64,000 nucleotides of DNA, from the NCBI GenBank assembly GCA_938041335.1, contig CALIAF010000031.1, forward strand, positions 124,001-188,000. The letters are read 5' to 3'. This DNA is from an uncultured Ulvibacter sp. Its GTDB lineage: Bacteria > Bacteroidota > Bacteroidia > Flavobacteriales > Flavobacteriaceae. The translations under genes and the position numbers were made by a program. Positions 1 to 7,498 of this stretch are shown here, piece after piece (the stretch's first letter is position 1; each line of letters starts with the position of its first letter). The notes under the pieces are model-generated. The model was not told the DNA's origin, did no database searches, and saw only the letters and a list, made by a program, of their open reading frames with translations.

Positions 1-476
1 GAATTACCTACCAATTAGACCTAGAAAAAGTCTGGATTGATGTAGAGGCGATTGAAAAATATATTGCTCTAGGTAACGAAGCACTAGCAGATGAAGAGGA
101 CTTGGCTATAAAAGCGTACAAAGCTGCCATAGATTTATATCAAGGTATGTATTTACCAAATAGAATCTTTGAAGACTGGTCATCAGAAGAACGCGAGAAA
201 ATCCAAATATTAATCCTTGGCGCATACGTTACACTTGCTGAACTAATAGTTGGAGAAAACCCAATGGAAAGTGTCCGTCTGGCACAACATGCTATTGCAA
301 TAGACGCCACCTGGGAAGATGCCTATCGCATACAAATGAAGGCGTACATAGCAAAAGGCAACCGGCCGCACGCAATAAAGGCCTACCAAAAATGTGCTGA
401 TGTTTTGGAAGAAGAATATGGCATTGATCCATTGCCTGAAACAAAAGCGTTGTTGAAGGAGATTGAAAATAGGTGA
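1..476 (+). CDS. C-terminal part of a BTAD-domain transcriptional regulator (5' truncated by window)
   Basis: The frame is open from base 3 to the TGA at 474-476, so the gene begins before the window and only about 157 residues are visible. They form helical TPR-like repeats typical of the bacterial transcriptional activator domain (BTAD) found at the C-terminus of SARP/AfsR-type regulators: a YQGMYLP segment, an EEREKI helix, then AYRIQMKAYIAKGNRPHAIK and the ending EEYGIDPLPETKALL. In this family the BTAD follows an OmpR-like winged helix, which would lie upstream. The TTG at 102 is internal, not the start. What it regulates is unknown; it lies just upstream of the phasin-like genes. Confidence 0.8.
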   Translation, partial: ITYQLDLEKVWIDVEAIEKYIALGNEALADEEDLAIKAYKAAIDLYQGMYLPNRIFEDWSSEEREKIQILILGAYVTLAELIVGENPMESVRLAQHAIAIDATWEDAYRIQMKAYIAKGNRPHAIKAYQKCADVLEEEYGIDPLPETKALLKEIENR

Positions 477-500
477 ATAGTGAACAGTGATCAGTGAATA
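473..500 (+). repeat. Four tandem heptamers GTGANNA over a stop codon
   Basis: Four consecutive 7-bp units (GTGAATA, GTGAACA, GTGATCA, GTGAATA) begin one base before the stop codon of the BTAD gene; the TGA stop lies inside unit 1. Short heptamer repeats of this kind can vary in copy number by replication slippage. Function unknown. Confidence 0.7.
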
Positions 501-708
501 GTTTGTCGTAAAAGTTGTACACCTCATTTTGGGGTTGGGAATTAATTTCCATATTCCATTTCTACTTCAAAAATCTTCAGCCTTCAATTTCCAATCATTA
601 TTTTTTTTCCAATCAAACGGCTCAGTTAAAAATTTTTATAAAATTTTAGCGCAGCTAAACCCTTGTTAACACTGCTTTTAGTAAAATTTATTTCGAAATC
701 ATTCTTTT
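501..708. other. AT-rich intergenic stretch without a recognised feature
   Basis: The gene-free gap runs from 477 to 859. Its first 28 bases hold the heptamer repeat and its last 150 bases hold two promoter-like elements. The middle part listed here is AT-rich, with no open frame, RNA gene or convincing terminator that I can see. Confidence 0.6.
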
Positions 709-748
709 TTGCAACTCGGCTGTAACTAGCCAATCGTACGTTTGCAGC
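709..748 (+). promoter_or_regulatory. 40-bp promoter element, copy A
   Basis: First of three 40-bp elements with identical spacing. Two 11-bp direct-repeat units, TTGCAACTnnn and CTGTAACTnnn, are followed by TACGTTTG at 737-744, which fits the TAnnTTTG -7 box of Bacteroidota. No TTG lies at the normal -33 distance (TTG at 709 is 25 bp upstream). That arrangement suggests an activator-dependent promoter. Copy A has no gene of its own directly downstream; copy B follows 37 bp later, so A and B may be tandem promoters for the gene at 860. Confidence 0.65.
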
Positions 749-785
749 GTAAATATTTAGAGAACCATTTATTGGAGACTTTTAT

Positions 786-825
786 TTGCAACTGAGCTGT
801 AACTTGACATAAGTATGTTTGCAGC
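786..825 (+). promoter_or_regulatory. 40-bp promoter element, copy B
   Basis: Second copy: TTGCAACTGAG + CTGTAACTTGA direct repeats, then TATGTTTG at 814-821 as the -7 box. It sits 35 bp before the ATG of the first phasin-like gene, a distance that suits its promoter. Confidence 0.7.
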
Positions 826-859
826 ATCAAATTAAAATAACAATAATAACATATATATT

Positions 860-1120
860 ATGGCAACTAAGAAAAGTAAAAAAGCAAAAGCAACGATCAT
901 TGAAACTACTACTAATAAAGTATTAGGTTTTGCAACAATGGCAAATGAATTTGTTTTAGCTAAAACAGAAAAAGCAGTAATGACATCTTTTGCAATGACA
1001 GAAAAGTGTATTGGTTTTTCGGGTAAACTAATGAAGAAAGGGCTACAGGTTTCTGCATCACAACAAGATATGGTGTTTGATGTACTTGGCAGCATCAAGA
1101 AAAAAGTAGTAAAAAAATAA
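860..1120 (+). CDS. Small phasin-like helical protein (paralogue 1)
   Basis: An 86-residue protein with a Lys-rich start (MATKKSKKAKAT), one amphipathic helical domain, and a Lys-rich end. No signal peptide or membrane span is visible. The segment ANEFVLAKTEKAV...GLQVSASQQDMVFDVLGSIKKK closely parallels the protein encoded at 2137 (ANEYALDTTETVV...GLKLASAQQDLVFDLLTSVKKQ), and more loosely the N-terminus of the 1218 protein. Short helical proteins of this look are usually annotated as phasin-family or phasin-like proteins, which coat storage granules. The assignment here rests on general resemblance plus the neutral-lipid genes downstream. Promoter elements A and B precede it. Confidence 0.55.
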   Translation: MATKKSKKAKATIIETTTNKVLGFATMANEFVLAKTEKAVMTSFAMTEKCIGFSGKLMKKGLQVSASQQDMVFDVLGSIKKKVVKK

Positions 1121-1142
1121 GGATAACACCTTGAAAATAAGG

Positions 1143-1182
1143 TTGCAACTCATCTGTAACTAGCAGATAGTATGTTTGCACC
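1143..1182 (+). promoter_or_regulatory. 40-bp promoter element, copy C
   Basis: Third copy: TTGCAACTCAT + CTGTAACTAGC direct repeats, then TATGTTTG at 1171-1178. It lies between the first and second phasin-like genes, 35 bp before the ATG at 1218, so the second gene has its own copy of the same control element. Confidence 0.7.
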
Positions 1183-1217
1183 AACAAAAGTAAATAAAAA
1201 TCTTAAAGACATATATT

Positions 1218-2096
1218 ATGACAACTAAAGTAAAAAAGACAGTAACTAAAGTAAATAAAGGATTGATAAATGCATCTATGGCAGCAATCAATACAACAGT
1301 AGCAAACGGCGAAAAATGGCAAAAACTTTCTAAAAAGTTAATCAAGAAGTCTGAGCCAGTGCGCACAAAGCAAATGAATATGGTTCTAGAAACTGCAACA
1401 GCAGTAAAAGAGCAAGCTACAACTGGAGCAGAAAGAATGATGGATCTAGTAGGTTATGATGCATCTGTTGTAGACAAAGCAATGAGCTTTGTAACTAAAA
1501 ATCCATTAAGCAAAAAGGTGATGGATGTTGCTGAGGATGTTACAGAAATGGTAACTAAAAATCCAATGGTGAAGAAAGTAGAAAAAACTACTGACGGAAT
1601 CAAAAAAATGAGCATCGCAAAATACAACGACGTTAAAGAAGACGTTCTTGAGCAAGCGACTAAAATCCTTAAAAAAGGAGAAGAGTTTGTAGAAGATGCA
1701 AAGGAGCCAAAAAAAGTAGCTAAGAAAACAGCAAAGAAAACTACTAAGAAAGTAACAGCGAAGGTTGCTCCTAAAGTAAAGGCAGCTAAAAAGACAGTAG
1801 CTAAAAAAGCAACTGCAGCAAAGAATACTACTGCTAAAAAAACGGCAGCAGTAAAGAAAACAGTAACAAAAGTGGTAGCAAAAAAGACAACTGCGACTAA
1901 AACTGCTGCGAAGAAAGCAACTACCACAGCTAAAAAAGCAGTAAAGACAATCAAAACCGACGGAGCAGAAAAAGTAGCAGCAGCAAAGAAAGTAGCTACT
2001 AAGAAAGTTGCAACAGTTGAAAAAGCAGCAAAAGACATCAAAACTAATGTGACAAATAAAGTTGCAGACGTGAAGAAAGAAGAAGCTAAAGCGTAA
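1218..2096 (+). CDS. Phasin-like protein with histone-H1-like Lys/Ala tail (paralogue 2)
   Basis: 292 residues in two parts. Residues 1 to about 160 are amphipathic helices resembling the neighbouring small paralogues (GEKWQKLSKKLIKKSE, MNMVLETATAVKEQ), with an internal TKNP-centred repeat (FVTKNPLSKKV and MVTKNPMVKKV). Residues from about 165 onward are almost only Lys, Ala, Thr and Val in AKKTxxKK repeats, like bacterial histone-H1-type DNA-binding tails. The layout resembles PhaM of polyhydroxybutyrate producers, a phasin-like protein whose Lys/Ala/Pro-rich tail ties granules to the nucleoid; that parallel is from knowledge, and the function here is inference. A long open frame on the opposite strand is a compositional shadow. 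Confidence 0.6.
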   Translation: MTTKVKKTVTKVNKGLINASMAAINTTVANGEKWQKLSKKLIKKSEPVRTKQMNMVLETATAVKEQATTGAERMMDLVGYDASVVDKAMSFVTKNPLSKKVMDVAEDVTEMVTKNPMVKKVEKTTDGIKKMSIAKYNDVKEDVLEQATKILKKGEEFVEDAKEPKKVAKKTAKKTTKKVTAKVAPKVKAAKKTVAKKATAAKNTTAKKTAAVKKTVTKVVAKKTTATKTAAKKATTTAKKAVKTIKTDGAEKVAAAKKVATKKVATVEKAAKDIKTNVTNKVADVKKEEAKA

Positions 2097-2136
2097 TGAC
2101 TAATCGCTTTTTTATAAAAGCATTAAAGATATTAAG

Positions 2137-2424
2137 ATGAAAAAAAACATAAAAAAAACTGCACCTAAAGAGATGATCTCTAAAGTGGTGAAGACTACAA
2201 AAAAAGCGGTTGTAAATGCAAATGAGTATGCGCTAGACACAACAGAGACTGTTGTGACAGAAGGAATAGCAATCACTTCACAATGGCAAACAGTAACGGA
2301 AAAAGCGATTAAAGGTGGTCTTAAGTTAGCATCTGCGCAACAAGATTTAGTATTTGATTTGCTAACATCTGTAAAGAAACAATACAAAGACGGTAAGAAA
2401 AAGTTTACCAAGCTTGTGGCATAG
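2137..2424 (+). CDS. Small phasin-like helical protein (paralogue 3)
   Basis: 95 residues, 40 bp after the H1-tailed gene and with no 40-bp promoter element of its own, so probably co-transcribed with it. The core is homologous to the 860 product (GLKLASAQQDLVFDLLTSVKKQ against GLQVSASQQDMVFDVLGSIKKK) and both ends are Lys-rich. No transmembrane segment or catalytic motif is visible. It probably has the same type of role as its two paralogues. The trio ends at a clear terminator, which separates it from the lipid operon. Confidence 0.55.
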   Translation: MKKNIKKTAPKEMISKVVKTTKKAVVNANEYALDTTETVVTEGIAITSQWQTVTEKAIKGGLKLASAQQDLVFDLLTSVKKQYKDGKKKFTKLVA

Positions 2425-2452
2425 TAAGTTTTAAGTTTAAGTTTAGAAAATG

Positions 2453-2488
2453 AACGGGCTGTATCGAGAGATATGGCTCGTTTTTTTT
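2453..2488 (+). terminator. Rho-independent terminator of the phasin-like genes
   Basis: A 13-bp stem (AACGGGCTGTATC pairing with GATATGGCTCGTT, three G-U pairs) with a GAGA tetraloop, followed directly by a T-run. Confidence 0.85.
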
Positions 2489-2536
2489 ATTAAATAATCT
2501 CTTGAGATTACCATGTTTAATGTTTAAATTTACGTG

Positions 2537-2550
2537 TTATGCATGCATAA
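2537..2550. promoter_or_regulatory. Perfect 14-bp palindrome upstream of TetR gene
   Basis: TTATGCATGCATAA is a perfect palindrome 133 bp before the TetR-type gene. It is a candidate operator; no direct evidence. Confidence 0.4.
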
Positions 2551-2591
2551 TACTCCAATTTGGTTTATAGATAAAACGAATGTGATTTTTG

Positions 2592-2606
2592 GAATGTTAA
2601 ACATTC
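2592..2606. promoter_or_regulatory. Candidate TetR operator, GAATGTT-A-AACATTC
   Basis: A perfect 7+1+7 inverted repeat 77 bp before the TetR-type start codon. TetR-family regulators normally bind such sites near their own promoter, so autoregulation of the lipid operon is a reasonable inference. Confidence 0.5.
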
Positions 2607-2682
2607 ATTAATTGTGCGGTTTCGATTCCTTTTAAGAGTGCAAATGGACTATTAATTACGTATTTTTACAAGAGATTCAATA

Positions 2683-3336
2683 ATGGCAAAAAAGAAAAAA
2701 ATTACGGCTTCGAGTCTCATCGATTTATATATGGGTGAGGTGGTTAGATTGCAGGGAAAACCTGTGGATGTTGCCTCTTTTGGAGCAGTATATGATTTTG
2801 AAGAAGATGATTTTTACTCACATTTTGAAAGTTTTGCAGCAATAGATCAGGCTATTTTTAAAATCCTTTTTGATACCTCCGTCGATACATTAGGAGAAAG
2901 TCCAGATTATGTTTCGTTTAGCAGAAAGGATAAGCTGTTAAGTTTATTTTACACCTTTTTTGAAAATCTAACACTTAATAGAGATTTTGTTTTGGTAGTA
3001 ATTGATACTTACGGAAATCAACTCAAGGCATTGTCTGTTTTTTCAGATATGAAAATTAGCTTTTCTAACTTTATGAAAGTACTTGATTTTAATACCTTAA
3101 ATTTAAGTATTGAAAAGGTAGAAAGCCTTCAGAAAACATCTATTACAGAAGGCGCTTGGATCCAGTTGTTACTTACTATTAAATTCTGGATGACAGATGA
3201 GTCAATAGACCTCCAGAAGACCGATATATTTATTGAAAAATCATTAAATACAAGCATAGAATTACTCAATACACAATCTTTCCATAACATCTTAGATTTG
3301 GGTAAATTTTTGTATGCTGAAAAATTTAAATCGTAA
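2683..3336 (+). CDS. TetR-family-like transcriptional regulator
   Basis: 217 residues. The N-terminus reads like a TetR helix-turn-helix domain: ITASSLIDLYMGEVVRL as helix 1, then a VYDFEEDDFYSHFESFAAID stretch that matches the usual YxHFxSxxxL recognition-helix region. The remaining 150 residues are all-helical, as expected of a ligand-binding and dimerisation domain; the ligand is unknown. It is the first gene of the lipid operon: 8 bp separate its stop from the next start, and two palindromes lie upstream. A fatty-acyl-CoA-like ligand would fit the context but is only a guess. Confidence 0.7.
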   Translation: MAKKKKITASSLIDLYMGEVVRLQGKPVDVASFGAVYDFEEDDFYSHFESFAAIDQAIFKILFDTSVDTLGESPDYVSFSRKDKLLSLFYTFFENLTLNRDFVLVVIDTYGNQLKALSVFSDMKISFSNFMKVLDFNTLNLSIEKVESLQKTSITEGAWIQLLLTIKFWMTDESIDLQKTDIFIEKSLNTSIELLNTQSFHNILDLGKFLYAEKFKS

Positions 3337-3344
3337 AATACGCA

Positions 3345-4670
3345 TTGAAAACCGCAAAAAACATCCCATTATCAAAGCTAAGTCGTGCTTCTAAGCTTGT
3401 ATCTACTGGAGCAAAAGTAGGTGTTAACTATTTAAAGTATTATGGGGATAAATTGGTGAATTCTGAAGAGGATGCAAAAGAACGTCTTAATGAGAACAAC
3501 GCCACAGATATTTATGATAGCCTAAAAACTTTAAAAGGGAGCGCGCTAAAAATGGCTCAAATGATGAGCATGGAGAAGAATATTATGCCCAAGGCATTCG
3601 TTGAAAAGTTCTCTTTATCTCAATTTTCTGTACCACCATTGTCCGCTCCGTTAGTTCTAAAAACATTTAAAAAATCTTTCGGAAAATTTCCAGATCAGTT
3701 ATTTGATTCCTTTAATACAGAAGCCGTGAATGCGGCAAGTATTGGACAAGTACACCGCGCAGAAAAAGAAGGTAAAATACTTGCGGTAAAAATCCAATAT
3801 CCGGGAGTAGCAGATAGCGTGCAGAGTGATTTAGCGATGGTAAAGCCCATTGCGATGAAGATGTTCAATATTAAAGGGGAACATTCTGAACAGTTTTTTA
3901 AAGAAATAGAAGGGAAGCTTTTAGAAGAAACGGACTATGTGTTAGAGCTGGCCCAAAGTCAAGAAGTAGTGCAAGGATGCGAGCATATTCTACACATAAA
4001 TTTTCCGAAGTATTACCCAGAATACTCCTCAAAACAGATCCTTACCATGGACTGGATGACTGGGATTCATCTTTCAGAATTCACCCAGATAAATACAGAT
4101 CAAGCAGCGTCAGACAAGTTAGGGCAGGCTTTGTGGGATTTTTACATGTATCAAATGCACGTATTGCGAAAGGTACATGCAGATCCGCATCCAGGTAATT
4201 TTTTAGTTTCTGAAGAGAAAGAATTAATTGCATTGGACTTTGGTTGTATGAAAGAGATTCCGCTAGAGTTTTACGAGCCTTACTACCAGCTTTTTAGTCA
4301 AGAAGTGATTACTGACGAAGCTTCTTTTGAGAAAAACTTATTAGCATTAGAAGTATTGCGTGATGATGATACAGAAGAAGATTTAATCTTTTTTAAGAAT
4401 ATGTTTAGAGAGGTTTTAGATTTATTCACAACGCCTTTTCAGCACGATACTTTTGATTTTAGTAATGCTACTTTTTTTGATGAAATATCAAAGTTAGGAG
4501 AGCGCTACATGAAAAATACAAACATTAGAAAACTAAACGGAAATAGAGGGTCACGACATATTGTTTATATGAATCGCACGTTTTTTGGTCTTTTTAGCTT
4601 GATGTTTGAATTGAAGGCAGATAACGTAAAGATTGATAATTATAAGAAGTATATTAAACAGATTAATTAG
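3345..4670 (+). CDS. ABC1/UbiB (AarF) family atypical kinase
   Basis: 441 residues with the ABC1-kinase marks: N-terminal KGSALKMAQ at 64-72 (the KxGQ region, here with Ala in place of Gly), Ala-loop NAASIGQVHRA at about 129-139, the nucleotide-binding lysine K149 in AVKIQYPGV, catalytic loop HADPHPGN at 278-285 and LDFG at 297-300. Members include UbiB/ADCK proteins linked to quinone and lipid metabolism. The start is TTG at 3345, 8 bp after the TetR stop; no ATG in frame fits as well. Position directly before the neutral-lipid acyltransferase suggests a role in lipid storage rather than quinone synthesis, which is inference. Confidence 0.85.
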   Translation: MKTAKNIPLSKLSRASKLVSTGAKVGVNYLKYYGDKLVNSEEDAKERLNENNATDIYDSLKTLKGSALKMAQMMSMEKNIMPKAFVEKFSLSQFSVPPLSAPLVLKTFKKSFGKFPDQLFDSFNTEAVNAASIGQVHRAEKEGKILAVKIQYPGVADSVQSDLAMVKPIAMKMFNIKGEHSEQFFKEIEGKLLEETDYVLELAQSQEVVQGCEHILHINFPKYYPEYSSKQILTMDWMTGIHLSEFTQINTDQAASDKLGQALWDFYMYQMHVLRKVHADPHPGNFLVSEEKELIALDFGCMKEIPLEFYEPYYQLFSQEVITDEASFEKNLLALEVLRDDDTEEDLIFFKNMFREVLDLFTTPFQHDTFDFSNATFFDEISKLGERYMKNTNIRKLNGNRGSRHIVYMNRTFFGLFSLMFELKADNVKIDNYKKYIKQIN

Positions 4671-4719
4671 CGATTGAGAGGTTTCCTTTTTCAAGGAAAT
4701 AGACAAATTATATTATTAT

Positions 4720-6561
4720 ATGGCAACAAAAATGGATTTAAAAGACATCATGCAAGATGCTTTTGATGGAAACATAAAACAGATATCAGGTTCTGATGCG
4801 GCATTTTTATATGCAGAGTCACCTACAAGCCCGATGCATATTGCAACATTAAACATTGTAGAGGGATCTTTAAAGTTTGAAGATTTCCGAAGTATTGTGC
4901 AGTCAAAAATGCATATGATCCCTAAGTTTAGACAGCGTTTAATGAACGTACCCATGAACCTCGATTATCCATACTGGGTGAATGATCCTAATTTTGATAT
5001 TGACTTGCATCTCACGCGTATTAAGTTACCAGATCCTGCAAACTGGAAAACGCTACGTAAAATGACATCTACAATTTTTAGTGCGCCATTAGATTTACGT
5101 CGTCCATTGTGGTCTGTTCATTTTATTGAAGGGATTGATGAGATTGCACAAGTGCCTAAAGGCTCTGTGGCTATATTGAGTAAGGTGCACCACGTGATGA
5201 TTGATGGGAGTTCTGGGGTAAGTCTTATGGGTGTTTTATTTGATAAAGAAGAAGGTGTGAAGGCTGATAAAATGAAAAAGCCGGTGAAGTATGAGCCAGA
5301 TCCTTTACCAGATGATTTGAGTTTATTGCTTAAAAGCGGATATGGATTTATAAAGAACCCTCTTAAAATACCGAAGACCATTGCAGAAACGGCTTATGCT
5401 TTTATGAAAAATAAAGCATCAAAGACTTTAAGCATTCAGAAAGAATTTACCACTGCTCGGTATCCCGTACCAATTACTATTTTTAACGGCTCTATATCTG
5501 CGAGACGTACCTGGGGTACAGCCATTTTATCATTTGATAGAGTAAATTCTTTACGCAAAAAAAGTGGCGGAAGTGTCAATGATATTATTGTCGCCATTTG
5601 TGCAGGAGCCATTAGAAAATATTTATTAGAAAAAGAGAAGTTGCCTTTACAGCCTTTAGTTGCAAACGTTCCTATTTCTATTAGAAGTGAGAACGATACA
5701 TCTACGGGAAACAAGATTGCAAATATGATGATCCAACTGGCAACTCATATTGAAGACCCATTAGAACGTCTAGAATATATAATGGAGCAGACCATGCTTG
5801 GTAAATCAAGACATAAGACTATGGGTGCAAAGACGTTGAGTAAAATGGCAGATGCTGTGCCTTTTGGCTTGGCAAATCTTGCTGCAGGATTATACAGTAA
5901 GTATAATATCAAAGACTTACACAGACCTCCCTTTAATGTAACGATTACAAATGTTCCTGGGCCAAGAAGCCTTTTGTATCTTAATGGTCATAAGGTTGTT
6001 TCTATGTTTGGACTGACACCTGTTGTTGATGGATTTGGGTTAATTATTGCAGCTTTTAGTTACAATGGACAGCTTACGATAACCGCTACAAGTGATGCGA
6101 AGACGATGCCAGATGCAGATAAATTTGCGCGTTACTTAAGAGATGCCGCAAATGAACTAGAGTTACTTGTTAAGGAAACTAAAAAAAGCCAAAATACAGT
6201 TGTACGTCCCTCTAGTGTGAAAAGTAAGAGTACCGTGTTTTTTAATACGCTGAAACGTCATCTAAAAAAAGAACCAGACTTAATCACTAAATTTAAAGGT
6301 CAATACCACATAGAGCTGGATATGGGAGATACCGCAGAGTGTTGGGTGATAGATTTAACAGGTAAAGAAGCAGTTGTCAAAAAGACAAAAGATCTTGATC
6401 CTGATACGATGATTGCAATAGAAGATGCAAATTTATATGCCATGTATAAGGGCAAATTATTATTTGATGAGTTAAAAGTGCAACGTCGCATTATACTGAC
6501 AGGTACGGTAGCAAACAAAAATAAATTCACTAAGTTAATCAAAGCTTTTTTAGATAGATAA
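4720..6561 (+). CDS. Wax ester synthase/diacylglycerol O-acyltransferase (WS/DGAT) fused to an SCP2 domain
   Basis: 613 residues. Residues 1-485 are a WS/DGAT: active-site HHVMIDG at 157-163 (HHxxxDG), PLW at 129-131, an ND motif at N287-D288 and NVPGPR at 411-416. Such enzymes transfer acyl groups from acyl-CoA to diacylglycerol or fatty alcohol, giving triacylglycerol or wax ester. Typical members end near 450-480 residues. Here a further domain (about 527-613) follows a basic linker; its pattern (CWVIDLTGKEAVVKK, DANLYAMYKGKL, then a final amphipathic helix) is that of an SCP2 sterol-carrier fold that binds acyl chains. The gap to the upstream gene is 49 bp with a small inverted repeat (4682-4699); the stop overlaps the next start by one base (TAATG). 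Confidence 0.9.
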   Translation: MATKMDLKDIMQDAFDGNIKQISGSDAAFLYAESPTSPMHIATLNIVEGSLKFEDFRSIVQSKMHMIPKFRQRLMNVPMNLDYPYWVNDPNFDIDLHLTRIKLPDPANWKTLRKMTSTIFSAPLDLRRPLWSVHFIEGIDEIAQVPKGSVAILSKVHHVMIDGSSGVSLMGVLFDKEEGVKADKMKKPVKYEPDPLPDDLSLLLKSGYGFIKNPLKIPKTIAETAYAFMKNKASKTLSIQKEFTTARYPVPITIFNGSISARRTWGTAILSFDRVNSLRKKSGGSVNDIIVAICAGAIRKYLLEKEKLPLQPLVANVPISIRSENDTSTGNKIANMMIQLATHIEDPLERLEYIMEQTMLGKSRHKTMGAKTLSKMADAVPFGLANLAAGLYSKYNIKDLHRPPFNVTITNVPGPRSLLYLNGHKVVSMFGLTPVVDGFGLIIAAFSYNGQLTITATSDAKTMPDADKFARYLRDAANELELLVKETKKSQNTVVRPSSVKSKSTVFFNTLKRHLKKEPDLITKFKGQYHIELDMGDTAECWVIDLTGKEAVVKKTKDLDPDTMIAIEDANLYAMYKGKLLFDELKVQRRIILTGTVANKNKFTKLIKAFLDR

Positions 6562-7496
6562 TGCAGTATAAAACACATACGTTTACAGCAAGTGATGGGG
6601 AGCAGATCTGTTATTATAAGTGGGATAAAGAAGAAAATGTATCTTTAAGAGGTGCCGTTCAGATTGCTCACGGGATAGGAGAACATGCGGCTAGGTATGA
6701 CGCTATTGCGCAACGTTTAGTGGAAGCTGGTTTTGTAGTTTACGCAAATGATCACAGAGCTCATGGCAAGACAGCAGAAATTAAAAGGTTATACGGTCAT
6801 TATGATGGAGATGACTATTTTGAGGATGCTGTAGATGATATGCACAGCTTAAGAGTGTTAATGCAAAAAGAAAACCCAGCTAGTAAATTTATACTTTTTG
6901 GTCACAGTATGGGTTCGCTTTTAAGTAGAAAATACGCTACGATGTATGGTGATGATATAGATGGGCTCATACTTTCTGGAACAGCAAGTTTTATTAAGGG
7001 TTTAGGGCATTTTGGTCTTGTGGCAACAAAACTTGTTACCTCTGTAAAAGGCAGGGTGAAAGGAAACGAAGCACTCAGGGCTATGTTTTTTGATGAGTTT
7101 AATAAAAAGTTTAAACCAAATCGCACAAAACTTGATTGGCTAAGCAGAGATGAAGAAGCGGTAGATCTTTTTGAGGCGGATCCCTATAGAATAGAAAATT
7201 TCTCATTAGGTGTTTTTGCAGATATTATTTCTAATTCGAGAACGATTAATAAGGAAGAGGCGTTTAAAACAGTACCCAATAAAATTCCAATTCTCATTTT
7301 TTCTGGTGATAAAGACCCAGTGGGAGAAATGGGTAAAGGAGTAAAAAAAGTAGTAAAAAAATTTAAAAAACATGGCAATAAAGAATTGACATTCCATCTT
7401 TATAAAAATGGACGTCACGAAATGCTAAATGAAATAAATAGCCAAGAAGTAGAAAAAGATATTATAGACTGGCTAGATATGCATATCCCCAAATAA
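6561..7496 (+). CDS. Alpha/beta hydrolase, monoacylglycerol-lipase-like
   Basis: 311 residues. HGIGEHAARYDAIAQRL and YANDHRAHGKT near the N-terminus are the signature of the monoacylglycerol lipase/lysophospholipase group (Hydrolase_4). The nucleophile elbow GHSMGS places Ser at 116; D252 in SGDKDPVG and H286 in GRHEML complete the likely triad. No signal peptide, so cytoplasmic. The start codon overlaps the WS/DGAT stop, so the two are probably translationally coupled. A role in neutral-lipid turnover or acyl recycling fits. Confidence 0.85.
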   Translation: MQYKTHTFTASDGEQICYYKWDKEENVSLRGAVQIAHGIGEHAARYDAIAQRLVEAGFVVYANDHRAHGKTAEIKRLYGHYDGDDYFEDAVDDMHSLRVLMQKENPASKFILFGHSMGSLLSRKYATMYGDDIDGLILSGTASFIKGLGHFGLVATKLVTSVKGRVKGNEALRAMFFDEFNKKFKPNRTKLDWLSRDEEAVDLFEADPYRIENFSLGVFADIISNSRTINKEEAFKTVPNKIPILIFSGDKDPVGEMGKGVKKVVKKFKKHGNKELTFHLYKNGRHEMLNEINSQEVEKDIIDWLDMHIPK

Positions 7497-7498
7497 TA

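Noticed and set aside
1454-2041. Long open frame on the minus strand inside the H1-tailed gene (195 codons)
   Set aside because: It is the antisense of a Lys/Ala/Thr-rich tail and reads as Phe/Ala/Val-rich low-complexity sequence with no start context or homology pattern.
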